DNA of 22,886 nt. It comes from Flavobacteriales bacterium. Its GTDB lineage: Bacteria; Bacteroidota; Bacteroidia; Flavobacteriales_D; Cryomorphaceae. Positions 1 to 9,934 of the stretch are shown one piece after another (positions within the stretch are counted from its first letter, which is position 1; the number at the start of each line of letters is the position of its first letter). Under the pieces are notes generated by a model that had not been told where the DNA came from, searched no databases, and saw only the letters and a list, made by a program, of their open reading frames with translations. The stretch covers positions 1 to 22,886 of the forward strand of contig JAIVHQ010000215.1 of assembly GCA_020200995.1 (NCBI GenBank). The letters run 5' to 3'. A program made the position numbers and the translations under genes.

Positions 1-84
1 ATACCGACCTACGCCTTTATCAGGATCGTGCTGATTGAGCTGAATAGGGAGTTCGGGGTGTTGAAAAGTATAAAGGAGAGGTAG
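1..84 (+). CDS. 3' end of an unidentified gene
   Basis: The first frame is open from base 1 to a TAG at 82-84 and encodes 27 C-terminal residues (ending LKSIKER). The other two forward frames stop within about 36 bases. A strong terminator lies about 120 bases downstream at 206-239, which fits a gene ending here. The tail is basic, with a hydrophobic stretch (FIRIVLIEL), but no motif identifies the family. It could also be a chance open stretch because only 84 bases are visible. Confidence 0.4.
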   Translation: MPTYAFIRIVLIELNREFGVLKSIKER

Positions 85-757
85 AGGCGGGTTTGGCCTC
101 GGCGACCATCGGTGACAATCAAAGGAAATTACTGCAACGAAATTTTAGAAGATTGTTCCGCAGGTCGCTTTACAAAGCGGTGACTCCGCACAAAAACGTC
201 ATAAACCTAAAAACCCTGCTCGTTTGCAGGGTTTTTAGGGCTATGAAACAGAAAAACTATACTGGGGAAACCGCTAACCGGGATAGAGTGAGACGATGAA
301 AGAAGGGTTAGCGTTTTGTTGCCCTCAGCAAAACAAATGTAAGAGTTTTGAATTTAAAAAACCTAATTAAGGTAGATTTAATTTGTCATTTGTACACCAA
401 TACAATCAATCATCGGGGTGGGCACCTCTGTAAATAATCCTGAAGCCCAGGCATAAAAATAACAATTATAAGAAGTTAAAAAAAATTAAAGCTCCAGATC
501 ATTCAATTTAAGCATCCCTTCAACCCTAAAAAGAAGGCCGATTAATTTTACAATCATGTATCCTAAATATGCAAAAGGCTTGGAATCCCACCGCTTATTT
601 TCACCACATCAACCCCGAAAAACGGCGGAGGTTTTTAACAAAAATGTAGCCGCCGAAAGGAGCCTGAGCAACCTCTGTTTCCACAATTGCCACATGGGAT
701 GTAGTGCTATTTTCATATATTCACCGCCCGTTCGCCTCACCATCGAAACACAAATCA
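85..757. other. Long gene-free spacer upstream of the DPP IV operon
   Basis: No credible gene was found here: short open frames in this stretch cross the terminator or have no family-like features. It holds the 206-239 terminator, an 8-bp inverted repeat (CGCTAACC at 272-279 and GGTTAGCG at 306-313, followed by TTTTGTT), and a 6-bp GC hairpin (CGGCGG 623-628 with CCGCCG 650-655). From about 340 to 540 it is AT-rich. No clean TAnnTTTG promoter box was seen just upstream of 758. A weak one is TTTG at 347-350 with TAGATTTA at 373-380. The operon may therefore have a long leader. Confidence 0.6.
206..239. terminator. Strong intrinsic terminator, probably bidirectional
   Basis: A perfect 14-bp inverted repeat is present: CCTAAAAACCCTGC (206-219), loop TCGTTT, GCAGGGTTTTTAGG (226-239). 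The GC core CCCTGC/GCAGGG is flanked by an A run on the left and a T run on the right, so it can work on either strand. It follows the gene fragment that ends at 84. Confidence 0.85.
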
Positions 758-2986
758 ATGACCGGAAAGTTCGCTTTAATTCTTTTTGTGGCACTTACCT
801 CCTCTGTTTTTGCCCAGGAAGCTGAAATCACCCTCGAAAAAATTTGGAAATCCGGCGAGTTTTCGGCCCGATCAGTGTCGGGCATCCGAAGCATGAACGA
901 CGGAATTCACTACACGAGTATGGCGCGTGATGAATCGGGGGGGCAGTACATCATCAAGCACGCCTATGATACAGGCGCCGAAGTCGATACCCTGCTCAGG
1001 CCCTCAGATATCGAAACCGACAGCCTCGAGAATTTCAGCTTTGCGGCATACAGTTTCAACGACGAAGAGAACCGACTTTTGCTGGCCACAGCCTACGAGC
1101 CCATCTACCGCCGATCTTCGCGGGCGAATTACTTCGCTTTCGACATGGGCTCGGGCACCCTCGCCCCCATCACCGATTTTAGCCTTGGTAAGCAATCGCT
1201 GGCTGCTTTCTCGCCGGTGGGCAATCAGGTGGCCTTCGTCCGCGACAACGACATTTACATAGCCGACCTCGACGCAGGCAGCGAAATCCGCGTGACCGAC
1301 GACGGGGAGAAAAACAAAATCATCAACGGCGCCGTGGATTGGGTGTACGAGGAGGAATTCAGTTTTCACCGCGGATTCTACTGGTCGCCCGAGGGCACCA
1401 AAATCGCTTACTACCGATTTGACGAAAGTGAGGTGCGCGAATTTTCCATGGCGATTTACGGCGGGCTGTATCCGCAACCGTACGATTTCAAATACCCCAA
1501 AGCCGGCGAAAAAAACAGCGAAGTGCGCATTCTGGTCTACGATCTTGCATCGCAAAAATCGCGCGATGTGCGCATCGACCCCGATCCCGAGCAATATATT
1601 CCGCGCATCAAATGGACCAAAAGCGACAACGAACTTTGCGTAATGCGCATGAACCGCCGCCAAAGCCACCTCGAGTTCCTCCTGGCCGATACCCGAGCCA
1701 AATCTGCAGACATTCCGGTGACCCGCATCTACGACGAGCGGTCTGACACATATCTAGAAGTGAACGACAACCTTATCTTCCTGGACGATGGCAAGCATTT
1801 CATCTGGAACAGCGAGCGCGACGGGTGGAACCACATTTACGCCTACGCCCTTTCCGGAAAGGAAGTGGGGCGGCTGACCATGGGCAAATGGGAAGTGATC
1901 GACTTTTACGGTGTTGATCAGGAAAACGAAACCGTATACTTCTCAGCCGCCATGGAGAGTCCGCTGGAGCAAGCAGTGTATTCCGTGCACTACGGTAAAA
2001 TTTTCAAAACCGGTAAATCGAGCAGCCTGAAGCCCGTGCAACTAACGCGAAACAGTGGGGTGAACACGGCGACTTTCAGCTCTAACTACACCTACTTTAT
2101 CAATTTCGAATCGCATGCCGATGTGCCCCCAAGGGTAAGTCTCTGCTTTAATTCAGGAGAAGAGATTCGCTTGCTGGAAGACAATCAGGCACTGAAATCG
2201 CGGCTTGAGGAATACAAAATGAGCCCCAAGACCTTCGGCAGTTTTACAACCGAAGCAGGCCACAGCCTGAATTACTGGATGATCAAGCCGTACGATTTTG
2301 ATCCTGATAAATCTTATCCGCTTATGTTTATGATCTACGGCGGTCCCGGCAAAAATACCGTAAGCAAGAAATGGGATTACAGCAATTACATGTGGCACCA
2401 AATGTTGGCCCAACAAGGGTATGTGGTTGTCTCCGTTGATCCGCGCGGAACCATGCGCCGCGGTCGCGACTTCAAGCACAGCACCTACCTCAACCTCGGC
2501 AAGCTCGAAACGGAGGATTTCATTTCAGCGGCAAAACACTTCGGAGCAGAAACTTTTGTCGACGCAAATCGGATCGGCATGATGGGCTGGAGCTATGGAG
2601 GCTACATGACCTCGCTCTGCATGACCAAAGGCGCCGAATATTTTAAACTCGGGGTCGCAGTGGCCCCCGTGACCAACTGGCGCTACTACGACACGATTTA
2701 CGCCGAGCGATTCCTGCGCACCCCGCAGGAAAACCCTGAAGGCTTCGACGAAAACTCACCCATCAACCACGTTGACAAGCTCAAAGGACATTACCTGCTG
2801 GTGCACGGCGCGGCCGATGATAATGTACATTATCAAAACAGCATGGAGATGGTTACCACTTTGGTGAACGCCGACAAGCAGTTTGAACTGATGATATACC
2901 CCAATAAAAATCACTTTATCTACGGCGGGAATACGCGCCACCACCTGTATACAAAAATGACTGATTTCATAAAAACGAACCTGTAG
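758..2986 (+). CDS. Dipeptidyl peptidase IV, S9B family, exported
   Basis: This is a 742-residue serine peptidase expected to cut N-terminal Xaa-Pro or Xaa-Ala dipeptides from peptides in the periplasm. The start at 758 gives a clean signal peptide (about residues 1-19, cleaved after VFA before QEAE). The same frame opens earlier at 704, but the extra 18 residues are not signal-like. The N-terminal half is the beta-propeller with the DPP IV WVYEEEF stretch (residues 195-201), whose glutamates bind the substrate amino group. The C-terminal half is the alpha/beta-hydrolase: YGGPG near 529, nucleophile Ser612 in GWSYGGY, Asp687 in GAADDNVH and His719 in NKNHFIYG. The triad is complete. Three bases after its stop a POT peptide transporter begins, so the dipeptide products are probably imported by the products of the same transcript. 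Confidence 0.95.
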   Translation: MTGKFALILFVALTSSVFAQEAEITLEKIWKSGEFSARSVSGIRSMNDGIHYTSMARDESGGQYIIKHAYDTGAEVDTLLRPSDIETDSLENFSFAAYSFNDEENRLLLATAYEPIYRRSSRANYFAFDMGSGTLAPITDFSLGKQSLAAFSPVGNQVAFVRDNDIYIADLDAGSEIRVTDDGEKNKIINGAVDWVYEEEFSFHRGFYWSPEGTKIAYYRFDESEVREFSMAIYGGLYPQPYDFKYPKAGEKNSEVRILVYDLASQKSRDVRIDPDPEQYIPRIKWTKSDNELCVMRMNRRQSHLEFLLADTRAKSADIPVTRIYDERSDTYLEVNDNLIFLDDGKHFIWNSERDGWNHIYAYALSGKEVGRLTMGKWEVIDFYGVDQENETVYFSAAMESPLEQAVYSVHYGKIFKTGKSSSLKPVQLTRNSGVNTATFSSNYTYFINFESHADVPPRVSLCFNSGEEIRLLEDNQALKSRLEEYKMSPKTFGSFTTEAGHSLNYWMIKPYDFDPDKSYPLMFMIYGGPGKNTVSKKWDYSNYMWHQMLAQQGYVVVSVDPRGTMRRGRDFKHSTYLNLGKLETEDFISAAKHFGAETFVDANRIGMMGWSYGGYMTSLCMTKGAEYFKLGVAVAPVTNWRYYDTIYAERFLRTPQENPEGFDENSPINHVDKLKGHYLLVHGAADDNVHYQNSMEMVTTLVNADKQFELMIYPNKNHFIYGGNTRHHLYTKMTDFIKTNL

Positions 2987-2989
2987 GAA

Positions 2990-4405
2990 ATGAGTAAAAC
3001 GCTTGACGCCCGCGAAAAAGAACTGATGCGCGAGGAGTTTCTGGGACACCCGAAAGGACTTTATATTTTGTTTTTCACAGAGCTGTGGGAAAGGTTCAGC
3101 TATTACGGGATGCGTGCGATCCTGGTCCTGTACCTTGTGGCGGGTGTGACAGGCGATAACCCCGGCTTTGGATGGAGCAATTCGGAAGCATTGCAATTGT
3201 ACGGATGGTATACCATGCTGGTCTATGTGGCGTCCATTCCCGGGGGCTGGATTGCCGATAAGGTTTGGGGTCAAAAACGTACCGTGCTCATTGGCGGACT
3301 CCTGCTCTGCGCGGGTCACGGAGTGCTCGCGATCGATGCACCGTGGGCATTTTTTACCGGATTGGCGCTCATCGTAGTGGGAGTCGGCGGGCTCAAGCCC
3401 AATATCTCGACCATGGTAGGCGGGCTCTACCCTCCCGGCGACGACCGCAGGGATAAGGGATTTACCATATTCTACATTGGAATCAACGTAGGTGCCTTCT
3501 TATCTGCCCTCGCCGTGGGTTACGTTGGCGAAGTGTACGGATGGCACTACGGCTTCGGAATGGCTGGTATTGGCATGCTGCTCGGGCAGGCCGTGTTCAT
3601 GTGGGGAACGAAATACCTCATCGGTATTGGTGAGGCCGCTGGAAGTGCCAGTGACGAAGACAAGGAAATTCTCAAACGCGACCTTACTCCTATAGAACGC
3701 GACCGGATGAAGGTGATGATCCTCAGTTTTCTGCTGATCATTGTATTTTGGGGTGCCTTCGAACAGGCCGGCGGATTGATGAACCTCTACGCAGAGGAAA
3801 AAACCAACCGCGTATTCATGGGTTTCACGGTGCCGGCCTCTTGGTTTCAATCGGTCAACGCCTTCTTTATTATCACCCTCGGAACGGGCGTTGCGGGATT
3901 CTGGTACAACCGAAAACAGAAAGGAAAAGAATCGTCGTCGCTCTTTAAAATGGCCATCGGCGTGATTATCATGGGCTGGGGCTTCCTCTTTATGACGGGT
4001 GCAGCAATGGAGCACGATGCCACGGGCTCATCGGCCATGTATTGGCTGGTGCTGGCCTACCTCTTTCACACGGTGGGTGAGCTTTGCGCCTCACCGGTGG
4101 CGCTTTCGTTTATCACAAAACTGGCACCCCTGAAGTACGCTTCACTGATGATGGGGATCTACTTTGCCGCTACGGGCATCGGCAACAAAGTGGCCGGACT
4201 GCTCGGCGAGTGGGCACAATCGGCAGGAGATTTGGAAATATTTACCGGAATCGCCCTATTTTGCACCGTGATCGGCGGGATTGTCATCGCCATGCTGAAG
4301 CCGCTGAAACGCCTTACGCACGGTGCTGAAGACAAACCCGACAAAGTAATACCAGAACAGGAAAAATTTGCCCTGGCGGATGATGCCCTTGCGGAAGAAA
4401 AATAA
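2990..4405 (+). CDS. POT-family proton-coupled di/tripeptide transporter (first copy)
   Basis: This is a 471-residue inner-membrane carrier of the POT/PTR2 branch of the major facilitator superfamily. The N-terminal ExxER proton-coupling motif is intact (E31, E34, R35 in ELWERFSYYG). The second PTR2 signature follows as FTIFYIGINVGAFLS. The TM7 region has FEQAGG, and HTVGELCASPV lies toward the C-terminal half. It should bring di- and tripeptides in with protons. The start is three bases after the DPP IV stop, so the two genes are almost certainly cotranscribed. The C-terminal tail of about 35 residues is charged and cytosolic. A second paralogue follows after a 52-base gap. Substrate range cannot be read from sequence. 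Confidence 0.95.
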   Translation: MSKTLDAREKELMREEFLGHPKGLYILFFTELWERFSYYGMRAILVLYLVAGVTGDNPGFGWSNSEALQLYGWYTMLVYVASIPGGWIADKVWGQKRTVLIGGLLLCAGHGVLAIDAPWAFFTGLALIVVGVGGLKPNISTMVGGLYPPGDDRRDKGFTIFYIGINVGAFLSALAVGYVGEVYGWHYGFGMAGIGMLLGQAVFMWGTKYLIGIGEAAGSASDEDKEILKRDLTPIERDRMKVMILSFLLIIVFWGAFEQAGGLMNLYAEEKTNRVFMGFTVPASWFQSVNAFFIITLGTGVAGFWYNRKQKGKESSSLFKMAIGVIIMGWGFLFMTGAAMEHDATGSSAMYWLVLAYLFHTVGELCASPVALSFITKLAPLKYASLMMGIYFAATGIGNKVAGLLGEWAQSAGDLEIFTGIALFCTVIGGIVIAMLKPLKRLTHGAEDKPDKVIPEQEKFALADDALAEEK

Positions 4406-4457
4406 AATGAAGCGGTGAATGAGCGCCGCGACGATATAACCAACAAACCGAAACCTC

Positions 4458-6115
<1,658 letters not shown>

Positions 6116-6119
<4 letters not shown>

Positions 6120-6243
6120 TGTCTGACTTTAGAGTCCGATAGCTGCGTTATGCTCGGCCCAAAAATCCTCATTTACGACTTGTAAACTCCGGTTTTTGGG
6201 GCCTTCGCAAGCCTTGCTCTCGAACTCTAAAGCCAAACACTAG
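6116..6243. repeat. 128-bp imperfect palindrome at the end of the POT gene
   Basis: The sequence begins CTAGTGT (6116) and ends ACACTAG (6243). Its arms pair along most of their length: CTTTAGAGT with ACTCTAAAG, GGCCC with GGGCC, AAAAA with TTTTT. The top is a 5-bp stem TTTAC (6172-6176) and GTAAA (6182-6186) closing a 5-base loop. The left end includes the stop codon of the transporter gene. In RNA it would fold into one long hairpin, which could protect or terminate the operon transcript. It has the form of a small non-coding repeat element with matching ends. No coding capacity was seen. Confidence 0.8.
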
Positions 6244-6348
6244 ACTAAAAAAACAGATAGACAATAAATTCGGATGACTGAAAGCAAATAAGCTGCTGAC
6301 CTAACCCGTTGAGTGACTGAAATCGCTCAAAATCTCTGTAAGTAGGAT

Positions 6349-6430
6349 CGTCACATCGAGTGTTTTTTCAGGCATTTATAAAGTTTCCTTCCCAACGAGA
6401 TGTTGATGCCTGAAAAAATGTATCGAGATG
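6349..6430 (+). repeat. Palindromic repeat unit, left copy
   Basis: The unit starts CGTCACATCGAGTG (6349-6362) and ends TGTATCGAGATG (6419-6430). Between these lies a perfect 13-bp hairpin, TTTTTTCAGGCAT (6363-6375) and ATGCCTGAAAAAA (6406-6418), with a 30-base loop. The inverted second copy at 6474-6554 has the same ends but a different hairpin tip. The outer and inner ends of the two copies pair with each other. Confidence 0.85.
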
Positions 6431-6473
6431 CTTCGCAAAGGATAATTTCCATTATTTACCCCTGTCTTTTAAT

Positions 6474-6554
6474 CATCTCGATACATTTTTCAGTCCAATA
6501 GCAGCTTGCACAAAATGTGATGTCCGCGTGGACTGAAAAACACTCGATGTGACG
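6474..6554 (-). repeat. Palindromic repeat unit, right copy (inverted)
   Basis: Read on the minus strand this unit begins CGTCACATCGAGTG and ends TGTATCGAGATG, the same ends as the copy at 6349-6430. Its own hairpin is a perfect 12-bp stem, TTTTTCAGTCCA (6486-6497) and TGGACTGAAAAA (6529-6540), with a 31-base loop. The stem tip (GTCCA/TGGAC) and the loop differ from the left copy while pairing is kept. Confidence 0.85.
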
Positions 6555-6836
6555 TTCATAGTTAATTTCAATTTTAGAGTAAATAATATCATTTACAAAC
6601 TACTCGCTCAGAATACAACCGCTCAACAGGTTGACCGTATCTGTTTTGAAGCGAAAAATGATCGGGTGCGAATCGAGCCAAATGGTGTGCGGTTTTTTTG
6701 ATTCCTTCTTCTTGCAGGGTGTGCGCTGCCCATTTCGCTTGCTGTAAAATACAGCATATCAATGAAGCCGCGCATTGGCCGCCTACATCCAATGCATATC
6801 TGATTTTCCCGCAAGCCCTCATTCAATGAAAGGCAC

Positions 6837-6844
6837 TATATTTG
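6837..6844 (+). promoter_or_regulatory. -7 box of the thioredoxin-like gene promoter
   Basis: TATATTTG matches the Bacteroidota TAnnTTTG element and lies 28 bases before the chosen ATG at 6873, leaving a leader of roughly 20 bases. No perfect -33 TTTG is seen at the usual 19-21 base spacing. Confidence 0.6.
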
Positions 6845-6872
6845 CAATGGGAGTGAAAACAAATTTTTGAAT

Positions 6873-7406
6873 ATGAAAAAATTAATGATAGCGGTTTTCT
6901 TTTTTGCCGCAGCAAATTTTGCCTCAGCACAGGCTGAAATCAACTGGGTTGAGATGAGCGAGGTGGAGGCCCTGATGAAGAAAGAACCCAAGAAAGTACT
7001 CGTCGATGTGTACACCAGCTGGTGCGGCCCGTGCAAGATGATGAACAAAACCACCTTCAGCGACCCCGAGGTGGTAAAATACATCAACGAACACTACTAC
7101 GCCATCAAGTTCGATGCGGAAGGCGAAGAAGCCATCACATTTCAGGGCAAGGAATTCCGAAACGACAATTTTGATCCGGCAAAAACAAGAGGACGCAACA
7201 GCACCCATGACCTCACAAGGGCTATCGCGCCGGTCAACGGACGAATTGCCTACCCGACCATCGTGTATATGAATGAGGAGTTTCAGATCCTCTCCCCGGT
7301 GCAAGGGTTCCAAAAACCTGAACAAATCATGCCCATTCTCAGCTACTTCGGTGAAGACATCTACCAGCAAATGGAGTGGCAGGAATACGTGAAGCAATCT
7401 AAATAA
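6873..7406 (+). CDS. Exported thioredoxin-fold protein
   Basis: The 177-residue product has a Sec signal peptide (about residues 1-19, cleaved after ASA) and a thioredoxin-like domain with the redox motif WCGPC (Cys51, Cys54) preceded by VLVDVYTS. Cleavage places it in the periplasm, where it may reduce or rearrange disulfides. The block around TFSDPEVVKYINEHYY resembles the thioredoxin_7/DsbD-C-terminal type rather than classic thioredoxin. A conserved cis-Pro is likely the Pro in AYPTIVY. The ATG at 6873 is preferred over an in-frame TTG at 6867 because it begins directly with the basic MKK of the signal peptide. It has its own promoter and does not share a transcript start with citrate synthase. 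The electron donor and client proteins are unknown. Confidence 0.88.
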   Translation: MKKLMIAVFFFAAANFASAQAEINWVEMSEVEALMKKEPKKVLVDVYTSWCGPCKMMNKTTFSDPEVVKYINEHYYAIKFDAEGEEAITFQGKEFRNDNFDPAKTRGRNSTHDLTRAIAPVNGRIAYPTIVYMNEEFQILSPVQGFQKPEQIMPILSYFGEDIYQQMEWQEYVKQSK

Positions 7407-7493
7407 AAATTCTCGCGTAAAAGTTTTAGAAATTTTGGCATAAAAAGATCCCTTTGATTGGTGCTCAATTGTCGGAAAAAACCTTTATATTCA

Positions 7494-7501
7494 TACTTTT
7501 G
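7494..7501 (+). promoter_or_regulatory. -7 box of the citrate synthase promoter
   Basis: TACTTTTG matches TAnnTTTG and lies 36 bases before the gltA ATG. A weak -33 candidate (ATTG, with TTG at 7469-7471) sits 22 bases upstream. Confidence 0.6.
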
Positions 7502-7537
7502 CGATAAGCAAATAACTACAATTACCCTATAGAACAT

Positions 7538-8824
7538 ATGAGCGAAAAGGCTAAAATCACGGTAAACGACAAGACTTACGAATTTCCCCTCACGGTGGGC
7601 TCCGAAAACGAGACCGCCATTGACATCTCTGCCCTCAGGGCACAATCGGGATTGATTACCCTGGATACGGGGTTTAAGAATACGGGATCTACCAAGTCGG
7701 CGATTACCTTTTTGGACGGAGAGAAAGGAATCCTGAGGTACCGCGGTTACCCCATTGAGCAACTCGCCAAAGAGTCCGATTTTCTCGAGGTGGCCTACCT
7801 GCTCATTAACGGAGAGCTGCCCACGGCTGATCAAATGGACAGCTTTTCCGACAACATCACCAACCACACGCTCATACACGAGGACATGAAGCGCTTCTAC
7901 GAAGCATTTCCGTCAAATGCCCACCCCATGGGTATCTTGTCGTCGATGCTTTCGTCCATGAGTACCTTCTACCCCGAATCGCAAAACCCCGATCGAACCG
8001 ACAAGGACGTTGAGCTCACGATCCACCGCCTTATCGCGAAAATACCGACGCTCGCAGCCCTGTCTTACAAATCGAGCAAAGGCCAGCCCTACATCTACCC
8101 GGACAACAGTCTGAGCTACGTGGAGAACTTTCTCTACATGATGTTTGCGGTACCGAGCGAAGACTACGTTCTCGACCCCGTGGTGGTGGATGCACTCAAC
8201 AAACTTTTGATTCTCCACGCTGACCACGAGCAAAACTGCTCCACCAGCACTGTGAGAATCGTAGGCTCATCGAAAGCCAACCTCTACTCTTCCATCGCCG
8301 CCGGCGTTTCTGCGCTTTGGGGGCCACTTCACGGCGGTGCCAACCAAGCTGTGATTGTAATGCTCGAACGCATGATCAGAGAAGGTGGCGATATGCAAAA
8401 GTGGATCGACAAGGCCAAAGACAAAAACGATCCCTTCCGATTGATGGGATTTGGACACCGCGTCTACAAAAACTTCGATCCACGCGCTACCATCATCAAA
8501 AAGTCTTGCGACGATGTGTTGGAAAAACTCGGTGTGGACGACCCCGCACTGGAAATGGCCAAGGAACTTGAAGCCATTGCACTTAAGGATGAATACTTTA
8601 TTGAGCGCGGCCTCTATCCGAATGTAGACTTTTATAGCGGTATCATCTACCGCGCCATCGGCATTCCCACAGAGATGTTTACCGTACTTTTCGCCATCGG
8701 CCGCCTTCCGGGATGGATCGCACAATGGAAAGAGATGGTTTCAAATAATGAGCCTATCGGTCGACCCCGTCAGGTTTATATCGGCGCCAAAGAGCGGAAC
8801 TACACCTCCTTTGACAAACGATAA
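7538..8824 (+). CDS. gltA: Citrate synthase (type II)
   Basis: This enzyme condenses acetyl-CoA and oxaloacetate to citrate, the first step of the TCA cycle, in the cytosol. The 428-residue length is that of the hexameric type II enzymes of Gram-negative bacteria. The three catalytic residues are visible: His265 in PLHGGAN, His307 in GFGHRVYKNFDPR and Asp364 in NVDFYSG, matching E. coli His264, His305 and Asp362. The N-terminal beta-rich extension typical of type II forms is present, including ITLDTGFKNTGS. The gene is single: it has its own TAnnTTTG promoter 36 bases upstream and a good terminator just after the stop. Nothing unusual was seen. Confidence 0.97.
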   Translation: MSEKAKITVNDKTYEFPLTVGSENETAIDISALRAQSGLITLDTGFKNTGSTKSAITFLDGEKGILRYRGYPIEQLAKESDFLEVAYLLINGELPTADQMDSFSDNITNHTLIHEDMKRFYEAFPSNAHPMGILSSMLSSMSTFYPESQNPDRTDKDVELTIHRLIAKIPTLAALSYKSSKGQPYIYPDNSLSYVENFLYMMFAVPSEDYVLDPVVVDALNKLLILHADHEQNCSTSTVRIVGSSKANLYSSIAAGVSALWGPLHGGANQAVIVMLERMIREGGDMQKWIDKAKDKNDPFRLMGFGHRVYKNFDPRATIIKKSCDDVLEKLGVDDPALEMAKELEAIALKDEYFIERGLYPNVDFYSGIIYRAIGIPTEMFTVLFAIGRLPGWIAQWKEMVSNNEPIGRPRQVYIGAKERNYTSFDKR

Positions 8825-8839
8825 GGTTTACTTTTATTT

Positions 8840-8872
8840 AAAAAAACCGTTCTTTAAGAGCGGTTTTTTTTT
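8840..8872 (+). terminator. Terminator after citrate synthase
   Basis: A hairpin CCGTTCT/AGAGCGG (8847-8853 with 8857-8863, one G-T pair) is flanked by an A run on the left and nine T residues on the right (8864-8872). It begins about 15 bases after the gltA stop. The A and T runs extend the stem. Confidence 0.85.
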
Positions 8873-8913
8873 GCCTGTACGCTGATTTCGTTGTCCATCT
8901 CATTGCTCAAACG

Positions 8914-8921
8914 TATCTTTG
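8914..8921 (+). promoter_or_regulatory. -7 box of the UspA promoter
   Basis: TATCTTTG matches TAnnTTTG. TTG at 8891-8893 lies 20 bases upstream, the spacing expected for the Bacteroidota -33 element. The chosen ATG is 38 bases downstream. Confidence 0.65.
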
Positions 8922-8958
8922 AAAAGAATCACTTCCTACCTTGCCAATAAACCTACTG

Positions 8959-9783
8959 ATGAAAAAAATACTGGTTCCAACAGACTTTTCCGAAGGCGCT
9001 TTTAACGCCCTCATCCACGCCCTCAACCACTCAAAAGCCACAGGGGCATCGATTACGGTTATCCACGCCTACCTCATGCCCCCTACAGGCACAGCTGTCA
9101 TGGTCGACATTACTGACCTGCTGCGCAAAAATGCAGAGGAAAGCCTGGGCGAATTGCGTGAAAGGGTCGAAAAACTGGAAGTTGCTCAAGGACTGGATAT
9201 TACATACAAAGCCAAACACGGCACGGTAACCGATGTGATCCATCGATATACCGAGACTCAAGACATCGACCTCGTAGTGATGGGCACACAAGGAGCGAGC
9301 GGAATCACCGAAAAGTTTTTGGGTAGCAATGCAGCGGCGGCAGCTCGTAACGTGAAATGTCCACTCCTGGCGGTGCCGGCAGAGAAACCTTTCAAGAATA
9401 TTGAAAAGATTATCATCGCCACCGACCTCAAAGACCTCAACCATCCTGAAGCATTTAAAATCGTTGAGGCACTGGCCGAAAGACACGACGCCATGATTCG
9501 CTTTCTCCACGTCCGCAAAACGGACGAGTCATTCGACCATTCCAAAAGCGAGGCCTTTAAGAAACAAATAGTCTCCACCTTCAAAAGCAAAGCACCGGTC
9601 TTTGCATTCATTTTTGAAAACGACATCGAAGATGGCCTCTCAGACGCTTTAGAAAAAGACGGAGCAGATTTGCTCACAGTAGTGCAGCGCGAGCGGGGCT
9701 TTTTCCAGAGCCTGTTTCACAATTCTGTGAGTCAAAAATTGGTTAATGAGGCTTCTATGCCTGTTTTGGTACTACATGATTAA
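8959..9783 (+). CDS. Tandem-domain universal stress protein (UspA family)
   Basis: The 274-residue cytosolic protein has two Usp folds. Domain 1 (about residues 1-140) starts MKKILVPTDFSEGAFNAL and ends with the nucleotide-binding pattern G-2X-G-9X-GS, read here as GTQGASGITEKFLGS, then PLLAVP. It should bind ATP. Domain 2 (about 147-274) starts IEKIIIATDLKD and ends MPVLVLHD, but it lacks the glycine pattern and is probably non-binding. Tandem Usp proteins of this size are common in Bacteroidota; their role is stress adaptation in general, and the target is unknown. ATG at 8959 is chosen over an in-frame TTG at 8941 because MKKILVP is the usual beginning of the first strand. It has its own promoter at 8914-8921. 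Confidence 0.92.
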   Translation: MKKILVPTDFSEGAFNALIHALNHSKATGASITVIHAYLMPPTGTAVMVDITDLLRKNAEESLGELRERVEKLEVAQGLDITYKAKHGTVTDVIHRYTETQDIDLVVMGTQGASGITEKFLGSNAAAAARNVKCPLLAVPAEKPFKNIEKIIIATDLKDLNHPEAFKIVEALAERHDAMIRFLHVRKTDESFDHSKSEAFKKQIVSTFKSKAPVFAFIFENDIEDGLSDALEKDGADLLTVVQRERGFFQSLFHNSVSQKLVNEASMPVLVLHD

Positions 9784-9844
9784 GCAATCTGCGCGACTAC
9801 GCTACCCTCCACGGATTTCGGGCCGAAGAGCCTAACACTCCGAG

Positions 9845-9888
9845 AAAAAGGAGACTCTTCACTGCGCTGCGCTCCGTTCTGAGGGACG
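9845..9888 (+). repeat. Intergenic repeat copy A
   Basis: The copy runs from AAAAAGGAGACTCTTCA (9845-9861) through GCGCTGCGCTCC and TTCTGAG to GACG. Copy C differs at about two positions over the 39-base core. A shared CTAATTGG motif follows both A and C a further 20-25 bases on, so the repeat is probably about 75 bases long. Its first 17 bases pair perfectly with the end of inverted copy B. Confidence 0.85.
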
Positions 9889-9934
9889 AATATATCGAGC
9901 TGTTTTCTAATTGGTGCGCACAGTTACTATCCCG

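Larger units (their letters stand above)
6244..6872. other. Repeat-rich, gene-poor spacer
   Basis: This spacer separates the POT operon from the thioredoxin-like gene. It holds the cloverleaf repeat at 6349-6554 and the thioredoxin-gene promoter at 6837-6844. Between them, about 6600-6822 is less AT-rich and carries an open minus-strand frame of 77 codons with several cysteines. That frame has no recognised motif, so it is not called as a gene. It may be a remnant of a lost or repeated element. The 6244-6348 stretch shows nothing convincing. Confidence 0.5.

Noticed and set aside
150..195. Possible tRNA or small RNA in the first spacer
   Set aside because: No T-loop consensus or acceptor-stem pairing was found; only short GC hairpins are present.
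93..299. 68-codon plus-strand open frame after the first gene fragment
   Set aside because: It begins at a TTG, crosses the 14-bp terminator hairpin and has no family-like sequence.
556..825. 89-codon open frame overlapping the DPP IV start
   Set aside because: It overlaps the clear signal peptide coding region in another frame and has no recognisable motif.
1004..1669. 221-codon minus-strand frame inside DPP IV
   Set aside because: It lies wholly antisense to a gene with an intact catalytic triad; composition explains the open frame.
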